From NCBI GenBank assembly GCA_015067315.1, contig SVMR01000002.1:62001-126000 (forward strand): a stretch of 64,000 nucleotides of DNA, written 5' to 3'. Below, piece by piece: positions 9,274-19,705 of this stretch. Position 1 is the first letter of the stretch. The number at the start of each line of letters is the position of its first letter. The position numbers were made by a program, and so were the translations under genes. The stretch is from Oscillospiraceae bacterium (GTDB lineage: Bacteria > Bacillota > Clostridia > Oscillospirales > Ruminococcaceae). Below the pieces are notes generated by a model that saw only the letters and a list, made by a program, of their open reading frames with translations, was not told the DNA's origin and made no database searches.

Positions 9274-11208
9274 TTATTCTGCGTTCTCGATGGAAGCGTA
9301 AACAATTGCCTGGTTGAATTCCCAAAGGCTGGATTCTACGAAATCGTTGAGCCAATCAGGATAAATGGTGTAGTAAACGTTGGAATAAAGCGGGATTTCA
9401 GGAAGGAGTTCGTTCCATTTGAGGATGAACTGCTGCCAGAGATCGAGATAACCTTCACGGTCGGAAGGATCTACGCCGTAAACCATGTCCATAGAAAGCT
9501 GGTCGAGTTCTTCATCGAAGATGTAGTTGGTGTTGTAGCCAAGTTCTACATACTGAGGATCGAGGGAGAAGCTATAGGACTGGTCGTAAACAGGAGTGAA
9601 GTTGGTTGCAAGGTTGTACATGCCGTAAGTTTTTACGCCGTACTGATCGCCCTGGGTTGCATCACGATACATGTAGTTAAGAAGTTCGGAGAAGGTCATA
9701 ACGGTCTGTTCGATTACCATACCTGCATCAGCGGTCTGCTGGCCTTCGGAAAGCATGGTTACGAGAAGTTCGGAAACAGGGTTTGCTTCAGAAGAGGACC
9801 ATTTGATGTGAAGAGGCATAAGGATTCTGCCGTCAGCAAGAGTTACGTTGAGTTCGTAATCGCCTGCTTCTTCAGGAGTTACTTCTTTGTAACGTACGCC
9901 GGAAACATATTCGTTACCTTCAGCGTCGAGTACCCAACCGTCAGCTACGAGAAGTTCAACAGCTTTAGCGGGATCGTATGCATAGGTATCGATTTCGTCA
10001 GCGAAGAGTTCTTCAGATTCTTTGTACATCCACATTGCAAGGCCGTAAGGACCATGTACTACAGAACCGAAGCCCTGGCAGAAGGTGTTTGCGAATTCGT
10101 TTCTGTCAAGGAGGTATGCAACTGCATGACGTACTGCCTGGAACTGGGTAGGACCAAAGTCGCACTGGAACTGGATTTTGCCGTAGCCGTTACGTTCGAA
10201 GGAAACGGTTTCGTAACCACCCTGTGCTACAAGGTCAAGAGCGGTGTTAACTTCGGTACCGTCGGAGAGAGAATCGAGAACGTCGATTGCACCGGTTTTG
10301 AGTGCGTCGAACTGAGTTGCGGTATCGGATTTAACGATAACGAGCTGCTGGATCTGGGGTTTAACGCCTTCGAAGTTACCAGCATAGTTGGGGTTGATTT
10401 CGAGAACAGCTTCAAGAGCGCCGGTATCGATGGATTTGATTACGTAAGGACCAGCAGAAACTGCGTCTGCATACATCCAACGTGCAGCATCGATTTCAGC
10501 AGCAACGAGTTCGCCGCCTTCGAATTTAGCACCGGTTTCGCCTTCAACTACAACGAGTTCTGCGGAAGCATACATCGGGATGTAGAGAGGAGTAAGGGAT
10601 GCATAGCTGAGTTCATAGAAGTAAGGAACATAATCAGAAGCGATGGTGATGGAGTAAGTGTACTCGTCGATGAGATGAACACCGGAGAGTTCAGTTGCTT
10701 CGCCGTTCTGATATTCAGTTGCGCCTACTACCATTGCAGCAGTAAGTTTTGCACCTGCTTCAGCAGCTGCAGGAGAATAGCCGATGAGAGCATATGCTAC
10801 ATAGTTAGCAGCAGTGATGGGCTCACCGTTGGAGAATACAAGACCTTCGTTGATTTTTACGGTGAAGGTTTTGGTTCCGTCTTCGTTGAGAACGGATTCA
10901 ACGCCGCCGCAGACAGTGGGGTTAACAATGAGTTCGCCGCCCTGGTTGTAGGTGATCGGAGAATAGTCATTGATAAGGTCACGGATCATCTTATCGGTTG
11001 CGTTGTTGGTCCACCATGCTCCGGGGCCGATATCGCCGGAAATTTCGGTAGTGGAACCATAGATAAGTCTGTTGGGGCGAGATTCAACTTCGGGCTGAAC
11101 GTCGGAAGAGGGATCATCGGGGTTTTCAACAACAGGCTCGTCGTTGCCGCATGCTGCGAGAGAGAGCATCATAACTGCGGCAAGAAGAAGTGCGAGAAAT
11201 TTCTTCAT
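9274..11208 (-). CDS. oppA: Oligopeptide ABC transporter substrate-binding lipoprotein OppA
   Basis: Lipobox MKKFLALLLAAVMMLSLAACG; family 5 extracellular solute-binding protein. Start trimmed to MKKF (11208). Confidence 0.92.
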   Translation of the reverse strand: MKKFLALLLAAVMMLSLAACGNDEPVVENPDDPSSDVQPEVESRPNRLIYGSTTEISGDIGPGAWWTNNATDKMIRDLINDYSPITYNQGGELIVNPTVCGGVESVLNEDGTKTFTVKINEGLVFSNGEPITAANYVAYALIGYSPAAAEAGAKLTAAMVVGATEYQNGEATELSGVHLIDEYTYSITIASDYVPYFYELSYASLTPLYIPMYASAELVVVEGETGAKFEGGELVAAEIDAARWMYADAVSAGPYVIKSIDTGALEAVLEINPNYAGNFEGVKPQIQQLVIVKSDTATQFDALKTGAIDVLDSLSDGTEVNTALDLVAQGGYETVSFERNGYGKIQFQCDFGPTQFQAVRHAVAYLLDRNEFANTFCQGFGSVVHGPYGLAMWMYKESEELFADEIDTYAYDPAKAVELLVADGWVLDAEGNEYVSGVRYKEVTPEEAGDYELNVTLADGRILMPLHIKWSSSEANPVSELLVTMLSEGQQTADAGMVIEQTVMTFSELLNYMYRDATQGDQYGVKTYGMYNLATNFTPVYDQSYSFSLDPQYVELGYNTNYIFDEELDQLSMDMVYGVDPSDREGYLDLWQQFILKWNELLPEIPLYSNVYYTIYPDWLNDFVESSLWEFNQAIVYASIENAE

Positions 11209-11440
11209 TTGAATTTCCTCCTTAATTTTTATTATGTCATACAAAAATCAATAATACTTCATTGTGTATAACATCCATATTATTATAATCGACAACAAGC
11301 GAATTGTCAATGAAAAAGTTGAATTTTTCTACAATATATGCATTTTTTGATGAAAAATCTTTCATTTTTAGCCGCTTTAAGTTATGTAAAGTTCAAAAAC
11401 TTTACATAAACTTTGATTTTTTAGCGTGTTAATACGATAA

Positions 11441-11475
11441 AAAGCACCGTTTTATTGAAAAACGGTGCTTTTAAA
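11441..11475 (-). terminator. Terminator of the pot operon
   Basis: aaaAGCACCGTTTttattgaAAAACGGTGCTttta. Confidence 0.75.
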
Positions 11476-12711
11476 TCAATAATAACTCATTCTTTTCTTT
11501 TTAATATGCGCTGTAACTATTTTATATATGATATAAATAATTATAACAATTATTAAAAAGACTGCCTGGAAAATAACCGAATTGCTTCCCTGCGCCATAA
11601 TATCAGTCCAAAGCGCATCGGTAAGAGTTGTTGTTTCAACCGGAAGAGTAAGCAAAGCGTCAAGCGACGCAATGAATTCTTCGTCCGGATAAGCGATTTC
11701 GTTCTCAACAAGCTCCTCATCAAGAAGTTCCAACGCGCCGATGTGGGGTGTGGAATATCCGACATAATAGCTGTTCGCGGCCGCAACGGTTGATTCGCAC
11801 ATATAGTTTATATACATTTCCGCGGCTTCTTTGTTCTTTGCCCCTTCGGGAATACAGAACGAATCTATAAAGATACTCGTATTATCCGGAAGAAAAAAGT
11901 TAAGATCCTCGTTAACGTCCATCATGAGAACCGCGTCGCCGTTGTAATAAGGTGCAACTGCTGCTTCCCCGCCCTCCATTTTGTCATAAATCTCGTCCAT
12001 GACGTAGGCCTGAACAAGAGGTTTCTGGGCACGGAGATGTCCCGCCGCTTCCTCAATTTCCATTTCATCGGTTGTATTGAAGTCATAACCGAGGTCAAGA
12101 AGCGAAAGAGCAAAAGCATCGCGGGAGTTTGAGAACATAAGCATATTGTCAGCATATTTCTCGTTCCAAAGGATATTCCAGCCTGTGAGATCTTCCTCAT
12201 CGACCATTGTTGTGTTGTAAATAATTCCTACAACGCCCCAATACATCGGAACGGAATATTCATTATTCGGGTCAAAATTTGTATTTTTATACTTTTCGTC
12301 GATGTATTTATAGTTCGGAATATTATCAAAATCAAGCTTCTGAATCATTCCTTCGGAAATCATCTTTCCGATCATATAATCGGAAGGAACGATTATATCA
12401 TAGCTTGCTCCGCCGCTTTTAAGCTTTGTATAAAGTTCTTCGTTGGAAGCGAAGAGAGTGTAGTTTACTTTGATTCCCGTAAGTTTTTCAAAATCTTCGT
12501 TGACGTCAAGAAAGTTGACTGAATCGTTCGCAACGTATTCGCCCCAGTTGCAGACGTCTATCTCTATTCCCTGCCCCTGAAACTTCTGGTAATAATCATA
12601 ATCCTCAACTTCGGTTGAATAGCCTTCCGCTTCGCTGTAATATCCGAAAGCGGAAACCGAAGAAAGAATTATCATCAGAACGGCAAGAAAGAATCCGATA
12701 AATTTTTTCAT
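11476..12711 (-). CDS. potD: Spermidine/putrescine ABC transporter substrate-binding protein PotD with C-terminal TM segment
   Basis: WGEYVANDSVNFLDVNEDFEKLTGIKVNYTLFASNEELYTKL...; fourth gene of a potABCD order; C-terminal hydrophobic segment. Confidence 0.9.
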   Translation of the reverse strand: MKKFIGFFLAVLMIILSSVSAFGYYSEAEGYSTEVEDYDYYQKFQGQGIEIDVCNWGEYVANDSVNFLDVNEDFEKLTGIKVNYTLFASNEELYTKLKSGGASYDIIVPSDYMIGKMISEGMIQKLDFDNIPNYKYIDEKYKNTNFDPNNEYSVPMYWGVVGIIYNTTMVDEEDLTGWNILWNEKYADNMLMFSNSRDAFALSLLDLGYDFNTTDEMEIEEAAGHLRAQKPLVQAYVMDEIYDKMEGGEAAVAPYYNGDAVLMMDVNEDLNFFLPDNTSIFIDSFCIPEGAKNKEAAEMYINYMCESTVAAANSYYVGYSTPHIGALELLDEELVENEIAYPDEEFIASLDALLTLPVETTTLTDALWTDIMAQGSNSVIFQAVFLIIVIIIYIIYKIVTAHIKKKRMSYY

Positions 12712-13515
12712 TTATCCTTCCTCCTTTGCCATATTGCGTTCCGCATTCTTTTTGTCCTGTCTTGCGCCGTTGATGTTAACGAGAACAAGAATGAAAAGAA
12801 CGACAACAAACATAATTGTTGAAAGGGCGTTGATTTCCGGGCTTACCTTCATTCTTACCATTGAATAAATTACAACGGAAAGAGTCTGTGAATCTGCCGC
12901 TCCGGTGAAAAAGCTTACCGCAAAGTCATCGAAGGAATATGTAATCGAAAGAAGAAAACCCGCTGAAATTCCGGGCATGATTTCCGGAAGAACAACTTTT
13001 CTGAATGCCTGGGTCGGGTTGCAGCCAAGGTCAAGCGCCGCATTATAGACGTTTTTATCAAGCTGGCGGAGTTTCGGAAGCACGTTGAATATTACAATCG
13101 GAACGTTGAAAGTAATATGCGCAAGGATAAGGGAAGTGAATCCGAGTTCGAGCCTTATAAATACGAAAAGAAGCATCAGCGAAACACCGATTATAATATC
13201 CGGATTCATCATCGGGATATATGTGATGTTAAGCAGAAGCGACTGCATTTTCTGGCTCATTGCGTTGATTCCGATTGCGGCAAGGGTTCCGATAATTACC
13301 GCGCAAACGCCGGCAACAAGCGCAACAATAAGGGTGTTTCTGAACGCCGTAAGAATAATATCGTTTGTAAAAAGCTTTTCGTACCATTTAAAAGTGAATT
13401 CGGTAAAAACAGTACGGCTTTTTGCATCATTGAAAGAAAATACAATGAGCACGGCGATTGGAAGATAGAGGAATGCATAGATGATGCCGAGATAGAATTT
13501 GGAAAGGAATTTCAT
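12712..13515 (-). CDS. potC: Spermidine/putrescine ABC transporter permease PotC
   Basis: YLPIAVLIVFSFNDAKS...FTFKWYEKLF; binding-protein-dependent permease motif. Confidence 0.93.
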   Translation of the reverse strand: MKFLSKFYLGIIYAFLYLPIAVLIVFSFNDAKSRTVFTEFTFKWYEKLFTNDIILTAFRNTLIVALVAGVCAVIIGTLAAIGINAMSQKMQSLLLNITYIPMMNPDIIIGVSLMLLFVFIRLELGFTSLILAHITFNVPIVIFNVLPKLRQLDKNVYNAALDLGCNPTQAFRKVVLPEIMPGISAGFLLSITYSFDDFAVSFFTGAADSQTLSVVIYSMVRMKVSPEINALSTIMFVVVLFILVLVNINGARQDKKNAERNMAKEEG

Positions 13516-14336
13516 ACTACCATTCTTCCCTCCTTCTCCACTTTGTCAGAATCGAACTGATTCATTACGCTCATGCAGATAAGAATTATAATCATGAGCA
13601 CGAAGGAAATTGCGGAACCGAGGTTCGGGTTATAGCTGTTGCTGCTGAACTGCATTTCGATAAGGTCGCCGATCATGAGTTCGGAACCTCCGCCGAGCAT
13701 TTTTGAAATAATGAAGGTACTTACGGAAGGAATGAATACCATCGTAATTCCCGTGCTGATTCCCGGAAGGCTTTGCGGAAGAGTTACATGGAGAAAAACC
13801 TGGAAAGGATTTGCTCCGAGATCCTGCGCCGCCTGAACAAGGGAATGATCCATCTTCATCATAACTGTATAAAGCGGAACTATCATAAAAGGAAGATAGT
13901 CATATACCATTCCGAGAACAACCGCGCCCTGGGTATTGATCATTTCAAAAGGTCCGATTCCGAAAATTCCGAGAAAACGGTTAAGAAGACCGTTGTTTTC
14001 AAGAATCGTCATCCAGGAATAGGTTCTGAGAAGAAAGTTCATCCACATCGGAAGCATGATGAGCATGAACATTGTTCTTCTGATATTGCTTGTTTTTCCC
14101 GCCATAAGAAATGCAAAGGGATATCCGAGAACAAGGCAGATAAGCGTTGCAACAAAAGCAAGGAAAAGAGATTTTATAATAACCGGAATATAATCCCCGA
14201 CTCGGATTATATTCTGCATTGTAAATTCGCCCGTGCTTGTGGTGAATGCAAAATATGCCACCATAAAAAGCGGAACAACGATAAAAATCGCCATAAATGC
14301 GATATACGGAAAAGCAGGATAACGTGATTTTATCAT
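13512..14336 (-). CDS. potB: Spermidine/putrescine ABC transporter permease PotB
   Basis: [22 protein letters not shown]; operonic overlap with potA and potC. Confidence 0.93.
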   Translation of the reverse strand: MIKSRYPAFPYIAFMAIFIVVPLFMVAYFAFTTSTGEFTMQNIIRVGDYIPVIIKSLFLAFVATLICLVLGYPFAFLMAGKTSNIRRTMFMLIMLPMWMNFLLRTYSWMTILENNGLLNRFLGIFGIGPFEMINTQGAVVLGMVYDYLPFMIVPLYTVMMKMDHSLVQAAQDLGANPFQVFLHVTLPQSLPGISTGITMVFIPSVSTFIISKMLGGGSELMIGDLIEMQFSSNSYNPNLGSAISFVLMIIILICMSVMNQFDSDKVEKEGRMVV

Positions 14337-15388
14337 TTTTCTGCCTCCGCCATCTTATGCATGATATGAATATCGTCCGGAATTACGGAAAGTCCAACCT
14401 CCCTGCCCGGTTCCTCATAAAGAGTTGAATGGATTTTCCAGTCAAATCCTTCGGAAGAAACGACGATTTCATAATGCACGCCTTTAAAAATAATGCTTTC
14501 AACTTTTCCGGTAATCTGTCCTTTTTCCGGTTCGGAAATTTTAATATCCTCCGGACGGATTACAACGTCAACGTTTTCGTTTTCATCAAAACCAAAGTCA
14601 ACGCAGTCAAAATCCCTTCCGGCAAAACTGACAAGATAATCTTTCTTCATAACGCCGTCGATAATATTGGATTCACCGATAAAATCCGCAACGAAAGCAT
14701 TGACCGGTTCGTTATAAATATCGATAGGAGTACCGATCTGCTGAATTTCGCCGGCGCGCATTACTATTACGGTGTCGCTCATGGTAAGAGCTTCCTCCTG
14801 GTCATGGGTGACGTAAATAAAAGTAATCTTCGTTTCGCGCTGAATCTTTTTGAGTTCGATCTGCATTTCTTTGCGGAGTTTAAGGTCAAGGGCGCCGAGA
14901 GGTTCGTCAAGAAGAAGAACCTGCGGTTTGTTGATAAGCGCTCTTGCGATTGCAACGCGCTGCTGCTGGCCGCCGGAAAGAAGGTTAACGTCGCGGCGTT
15001 CATATCCGCGCATATTGACAAGATCGAGCATTTCAAAAACTCTTTCCTTTATTTCTTCATCCGGAACTTTTTTAAGCCTTAAACCGAAAGCAATGTTTTC
15101 ATAAACGTTAAGGTTAGGAAAAAGTGCATATTTCTGGAATACGGTATTGACTTCCCTTTTATAAGGCGGAAGATCGTTGATTCTTTTTCCATCAAAAAAA
15201 ACGTCCCCGCTTTTGGGATTTACAAAGCCTCCGATTATACGCAAAGTGGTTGTTTTACCACAGCCGGAAGGTCCCAGAAGTGTGACGAATTCGTGGTTGC
15301 GGATATCGAGATTAATATGGCGAAGAACACTTTCCCCGTCAAATTCCACAACGATATCCTTAAGTCTAATAATGGCATTATTTTCCAT
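14333..15388 (-). CDS. potA: Spermidine/putrescine ABC transporter ATP-binding protein PotA
   Basis: Walker [33 protein letters not shown]-terminal TOBE-like region. Confidence 0.94.
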   Translation of the reverse strand: MENNAIIRLKDIVVEFDGESVLRHINLDIRNHEFVTLLGPSGCGKTTTLRIIGGFVNPKSGDVFFDGKRINDLPPYKREVNTVFQKYALFPNLNVYENIAFGLRLKKVPDEEIKERVFEMLDLVNMRGYERRDVNLLSGGQQQRVAIARALINKPQVLLLDEPLGALDLKLRKEMQIELKKIQRETKITFIYVTHDQEEALTMSDTVIVMRAGEIQQIGTPIDIYNEPVNAFVADFIGESNIIDGVMKKDYLVSFAGRDFDCVDFGFDENENVDVVIRPEDIKISEPEKGQITGKVESIIFKGVHYEIVVSSEGFDWKIHSTLYEEPGREVGLSVIPDDIHIMHKMAEAEK

Positions 15389-15788
15389 TCTGCATCCCCC
15401 TTTTGCGGATTCAAGTCACGCAAGGTAAAAACAGGATCATCGGCCGCAGCCTCACCCATTTTTCATACTGCTTTTTACAGCATGGCCGTATTGCAATGAA
15501 AAGATTTTGCAATACGTGTTAAAAACCTGTCGACCCACCGCTTTCCTCTTGGAACCGACCCCGCAAAAGAGTTTTTTGTTCTAAACGTTGCCGCGCATAA
15601 AGTAATCTGCCGCTGTGCCCGGTTTTAGAAGGCTCCCGCTTGAAAGCAGTGTTTCATATGACACAGAATTTCGGTCTAATCAATTCGTTTACGTTTTCTA
15701 TCGCGGCTTTTCCAAAACGGTTTTGCTGCGACAGTTCCACCTCCTTCTGACCGAAGGTTCTTTGCCAAACAACAGATGCAAAAATAAC
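15389..15788 (-). ncRNA. Structured 5' leader / possible ncRNA upstream of potA (family not identified)
   Basis: About 400 nt between a strong promoter and potA ATG; perfect 10-bp hairpin 15487-15496/15507-15516, adjacent hairpin at 15464-15484, CUGUCGC...GCGAUAG stem near the 5' end. Confidence 0.45.
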
Positions 15789-15794
15789 ATTTTA

Positions 15795-15823
15795 AATATA
15801 ATATAATTAAAATGTTTTGTCAA
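15795..15823 (-). promoter_or_regulatory. SigmaA-type promoter for potA leader
   Basis: Reverse strand TTGACA (15823-15818), 17-nt spacer, TATATT (15800-15795). Confidence 0.6.
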
Positions 15824-15861
15824 TGATATTACAGACTTTTATTAATTTTTTGTAAATTTTT

Positions 15862-16371
15862 TCATAATTTAAGTATATTTTCCCGTTTTTTGTAATCCGG
15901 AAGAATTTTTTCAATCAGTTTATAAAAATCTTTCCCGTGATTTTTATAAACGATATGAGCAAGCTCATGCACAACCACATAATCGATGGCTTCGGCGGTA
16001 TACTGCATAAGCCGCCATGAATAGCAGATTGAATTTTTTCTGCTGCAGCTTCCGAAGCGTTTTTTTGCGGAAGTTATCTTTATTCCGGAATATTCAAGAC
16101 CCATGAGTTTTGAAAAATATTCGGTTCTTTCGGTAAGATAAGGCAAGGCTCTTTTTTTGAGCACCGAAATTTCTTCGTCATTTAACGAAAATCTTCCCGC
16201 GTGCTCATGTTTTTTAATAATATTTTTTTTAATCCATTTTTCATGTTTCAAAATAAAATTTTCAATATCTTCCGTGCTCATTTTAAGCGGAGCTTTTACA
16301 AGCGGAATAAAATCATCGCCTATCGAAAGTTCTATTGTTTTTCTTTTGCTTCTGATAAGTTTATAATTCAT
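15862..16371 (-). CDS. YgjP-like (DUF45) metallopeptidase-fold protein
   Basis: KRFGSCSRKNSICYSWRLMQYTAEAIDYVVVHELAHIVYKNHGKDFY. Confidence 0.88.
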   Translation of the reverse strand: MNYKLIRSKRKTIELSIGDDFIPLVKAPLKMSTEDIENFILKHEKWIKKNIIKKHEHAGRFSLNDEEISVLKKRALPYLTERTEYFSKLMGLEYSGIKITSAKKRFGSCSRKNSICYSWRLMQYTAEAIDYVVVHELAHIVYKNHGKDFYKLIEKILPDYKKRENILKL

Positions 16372-16795
16372 TTTTTCTCCTCAAAAATTCTTTAATCAGA
16401 TAAGGCTGAATATCCGGATATGTCCATTTTTCCGGAAGTTCGTCAAATAAATATATCTTTTCTATTTCGCTGTGCAGTTCATGCTCAAAAGCTTTAATTT
16501 CGGCAAAAAACAGCATTCCGAAGGTTTCTTCCCCTGTTTCGTTAACTCTGTTTTTTCCGGTTGCGGAATAAACGCAAACCGTTTCAATACCGAAATCCGC
16601 TGCTCCCGTTTCTTCAAAAAGTTCCCTTTTCGCCGTTTCGATAATGCTTTCGCCTTTCTTTCTGTGTCCGCCGGGAATTTCGTATGTATCTCTTTCTTTA
16701 TGCTTGCATAAAACCCATTTACCACCTTGTTTTGAAATAATAACCGCAAATTTAAGCAGAGCATCATTTACGCTATCGTAAAATTTAACTTCCAT
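16361..16795 (-). CDS. NUDIX hydrolase
   Basis: Nudix box-like GGHRKKGESIIETAKRELFEETGA. Confidence 0.88.
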   Translation of the reverse strand: MEVKFYDSVNDALLKFAVIISKQGGKWVLCKHKERDTYEIPGGHRKKGESIIETAKRELFEETGAADFGIETVCVYSATGKNRVNETGEETFGMLFFAEIKAFEHELHSEIEKIYLFDELPEKWTYPDIQPYLIKEFLRRKNEL

Positions 16796-16866
16796 ATATT
16801 CTCCGATTTGACTGATTTTTTTCTTTATGTTAAAATCAATTATATCACAGAAAAGGCGGTGATTGT

Positions 16867-17616
16867 ATGGCTGATGAAGAAAAACTTCTCAAAAAACGTT
16901 TTACGGAGCTTGCGGAACGCTCTTTTTCAAAAAATATCTATACTTTCACCGAATTTTTATCTCCCGCGGAGCAGAATCTTCTCCGTTTCGCGGTAAAAGG
17001 CGTTCCCTATCATTTTGAAGGCGGATTTGAAAATGCGGAAAAAGCGGTTGCCGTTTTCGGAAGCGAAGAGCTTTGCGGATATGAAGAATCCGCGCCGATT
17101 GAATTTATTAAAATCGAACCGTGCTCAATGAAATTTTCCGGCGGTCTTGCTCACCGGGATTTCCTCGGTTCAATAATGTCCCTGGGCATCCGTAGAAGCA
17201 CTCTCGGGGATCTGATCGTAAAAGAAAATGTTGCCTATGCCCCTTGTCTTGAAAATATCGCCGATTATATCTGCGAAAATCTTGTTGAAATAAAGCACAC
17301 CAGCGTCCGGTGCTCAAAAGTTGAATCCATACCCGAAGATGCGCTTCCGCAGCCTGTCGAAAGTGAGTTCGTTGTGGCTTCCGAAAGGCTCGATTCCGTA
17401 ATTTCCTCCATATATAAACTTTCCCGAAGCGAAAGCAAAGGTCTTTGCGAGCACGAAAAGGTGCTCGTCGGAGGAATCCCCGTGCTCAACGCTTCATATA
17501 GTCCGAAAGAGGGGGATATCGTTTCCGTAAGAGGTCACGGAAAGTTTATTTACTGCGGAATAAAACTCGAAACAAAAAAAGGAAGACTCCGCTGCACCGC
17601 AAAAATTTATAAATAA
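16867..17616 (+). CDS. ylmH: YlmH-family S4-domain RNA-binding protein
   Basis: SPAEQNLLRFAVKGVPYHFEGGFENAEK...GSIMSLGIRRSTLGDLIV; C-terminal S4 domain. Confidence 0.85.
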   Translation: MADEEKLLKKRFTELAERSFSKNIYTFTEFLSPAEQNLLRFAVKGVPYHFEGGFENAEKAVAVFGSEELCGYEESAPIEFIKIEPCSMKFSGGLAHRDFLGSIMSLGIRRSTLGDLIVKENVAYAPCLENIADYICENLVEIKHTSVRCSKVESIPEDALPQPVESEFVVASERLDSVISSIYKLSRSESKGLCEHEKVLVGGIPVLNASYSPKEGDIVSVRGHGKFIYCGIKLETKKGRLRCTAKIYK

Positions 17617-17625
17617 AAAAGAGCC

Positions 17626-18237
17626 TCATGGCTCTTTTTTTGTTTTATTTTTTCTTAAAAAACCGATTTCCGTATTGTTTTTAATTCTTTTAATATTTTC
17701 CCAATGTTTATACCATATTATCACGGCCAAAACAACAAAGACAGTCAAAATCAAAACGGAATTTTTTAAAATGCAGGCGGAATAAACCGGCATAAGCGTT
17801 GCAACCGTAAGGGTTCCCAAAGCAATGTAATCCGTTGCAAGGGTTATCGCAATTATAATTATTCCGAAAATCGCAAAATCATCAAGACCGATAAACAAGA
17901 TTATTCCCATAAGCGACGCAAGACCTTTTCCGCCGTTGAACTTCATCCAGAAAGGAAAAATATGTCCGATAATCGCCATTGCTCCTGCAATTATCGCCGC
18001 TTCATAGTTTTTGTCGAAAAGCATATAAACTAACGATGAAGCAAAAAATGCCTTTAAAATATCCCCTATCGCGGCAAAAACGCCGTAAATTTTGCCTACG
18101 GAAATAAAAACGTTGGATGCGCCCGCATTATTTGTACCGACTTTTTTAATATCAATACCTTTCATTTTTGCTATAATTTTTGCAAAACTGAAGCATCCGA
18201 AAAGATATCCAATAACAGCGCTGAAAATATATGTCAT
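17626..18237 (-). CDS. plsY: Glycerol-3-phosphate acyltransferase PlsY-like
   Basis: GCFSFAKIIAKMKGIDIKKVGTNNAGASNVF...FWMKFNGGKGLAS. Start trimmed to MTYIF. Confidence 0.85.
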   Translation of the reverse strand: MTYIFSAVIGYLFGCFSFAKIIAKMKGIDIKKVGTNNAGASNVFISVGKIYGVFAAIGDILKAFFASSLVYMLFDKNYEAAIIAGAMAIIGHIFPFWMKFNGGKGLASLMGIILFIGLDDFAIFGIIIIAITLATDYIALGTLTVATLMPVYSACILKNSVLILTVFVVLAVIIWYKHWENIKRIKNNTEIGFLRKNKTKKEP

Positions 18238-18335
18238 CGGAACCGCCTCCAATCCGATTAAAATTATATATTATCGCTTGAATTTTTTCAACAATAAATG
18301 TAAAATTGAATCATTCTTATTTTATGAGGTATTTT

Positions 18336-19244
18336 ATGAAAAACAAAGCAATGCTCGGAAATATTCTTTTGATTCTAACTGCTCTTATATGGGGATGTGC
18401 TTTTGTTGCCCAAAGCGTCGGAATGGAATTTGTTGAACCGATAACTTTTAACGGAATCCGCTGTATAATCGGCGGAATTGTACTTATTATTACCGATTGC
18501 GTTTTCGATAAAATAAAAAAGAAAAACGGAACATATAAAAAGCCCGAAAAAGAAGAACAAAAGGAACTTTTAAAAGGCGGAATAATCTGCGGAATAATAA
18601 TCTTTTTTGCTTCAACAATCCAGCAGATAGGAATTTCCCAGACCACAGTCGGAAAAGCAGGTTTTATTTCCGTTCTCTATATTCTTATTGTTCCCTTCCT
18701 CGGACTTTTGCTTAAACAAAAACTTCCGAAAATGATCTGGCCTTGCTGCGCGATTGCCGTTGCCGGACTTTATCTTCTTTGCATGAACGAAAGCTTTTCG
18801 ATAAGCAAAGGGGATTTTACCGTTCTCATAAGCGCGCTTGCTTATGCCGTACATATTCTTGCAATCGGACATTTTGCTCCGAAAGTTGACTGCGTAAAGC
18901 TTTCCTGCCTTCAATTCCTTGTTTGCGGAGCAATTTCCGTTGTCGTGATGTTCATTTTTGAAAAACCGGATATTCAGAATATTCTCCGGGCGTGGCTTCC
19001 GATTATTTATGCCGGCGCGCTTTCCGGCGGCGCAGGATACACTCTTCAGACCGTTGCGCAAAAATGGACAAAACCGAGCGTCGCTTCCCTTCTCATGAGT
19101 TTTGAATCCGTTTTTGCCGTTCTTGCCGGCGCGGTTATCCTGCATCAGATTCCCTCTTTGCGTGAAGGATTCGGCTGTGTTCTTATGTTTATTTCAATTA
19201 TTCTGATTCAGTTTTCCGAAAACAAAGAAAAAGGAGCGCAATAA
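18336..19244 (+). CDS. DMT-superfamily (EamA) transporter
   Basis: LILTALIWGCAFVAQSVGMEFVEPITFNGIR; 10-TM pattern; start with RBS GAGGT. Confidence 0.87.
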   Translation: MKNKAMLGNILLILTALIWGCAFVAQSVGMEFVEPITFNGIRCIIGGIVLIITDCVFDKIKKKNGTYKKPEKEEQKELLKGGIICGIIIFFASTIQQIGISQTTVGKAGFISVLYILIVPFLGLLLKQKLPKMIWPCCAIAVAGLYLLCMNESFSISKGDFTVLISALAYAVHILAIGHFAPKVDCVKLSCLQFLVCGAISVVVMFIFEKPDIQNILRAWLPIIYAGALSGGAGYTLQTVAQKWTKPSVASLLMSFESVFAVLAGAVILHQIPSLREGFGCVLMFISIILIQFSENKEKGAQ

Positions 19245-19245
19245 G

Positions 19246-19671
19246 ATGAAAAGCGAAATAATTTCTTCTTCAGGAACCACCGTATATCGTTGTCTGCGTC
19301 TTCATCGGGGAGAAGATTTACTTAAATCCATTCAGAATCTTTGCATTGAGAAAAATATAAAAGCGGGATTTGTCGCTTCCGGCGTCGGTTGTATTTCAAA
19401 AGGAAAAATCCGCGACGCTTCCGGAGTTACAATACGCGAGATAAACGAGGACTGCGAAATCGTAAGCCTAAACGGAACGGTAAGCGCGGAAAGATGCCAC
19501 CTTCATATTGCGCTTTCAAAGGAAGATTTATCGACCATAGGCGGACATCTTTGCGAAGGCTGCATTATTAATACAACCTGCGAACTGATAATTGCGGAAA
19601 TTCCGGATATCTGTATTGACGTTGAGGACGACCCGGAAACCGGATACGATGAACTGATTTTCAGAAAATAA
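19246..19671 (+). CDS. PPC domain (DUF296) DNA-binding-like protein
   Basis: LRLHRGEDLLKSIQNLCIEKNIKAGFVASGVGCISKGKIR...HLHIALSKED...GGHLCEGCIINTTCELII. Confidence 0.8.
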   Translation: MKSEIISSSGTTVYRCLRLHRGEDLLKSIQNLCIEKNIKAGFVASGVGCISKGKIRDASGVTIREINEDCEIVSLNGTVSAERCHLHIALSKEDLSTIGGHLCEGCIINTTCELIIAEIPDICIDVEDDPETGYDELIFRK

Positions 19672-19705
19672 CGAAAAAAGGAGCGAACAACGTTCGCTCC
19701 TTTTT

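Noticed and set aside
9808-11271. 487-aa + strand ORF
   Set aside because: Antisense shadow of oppA.
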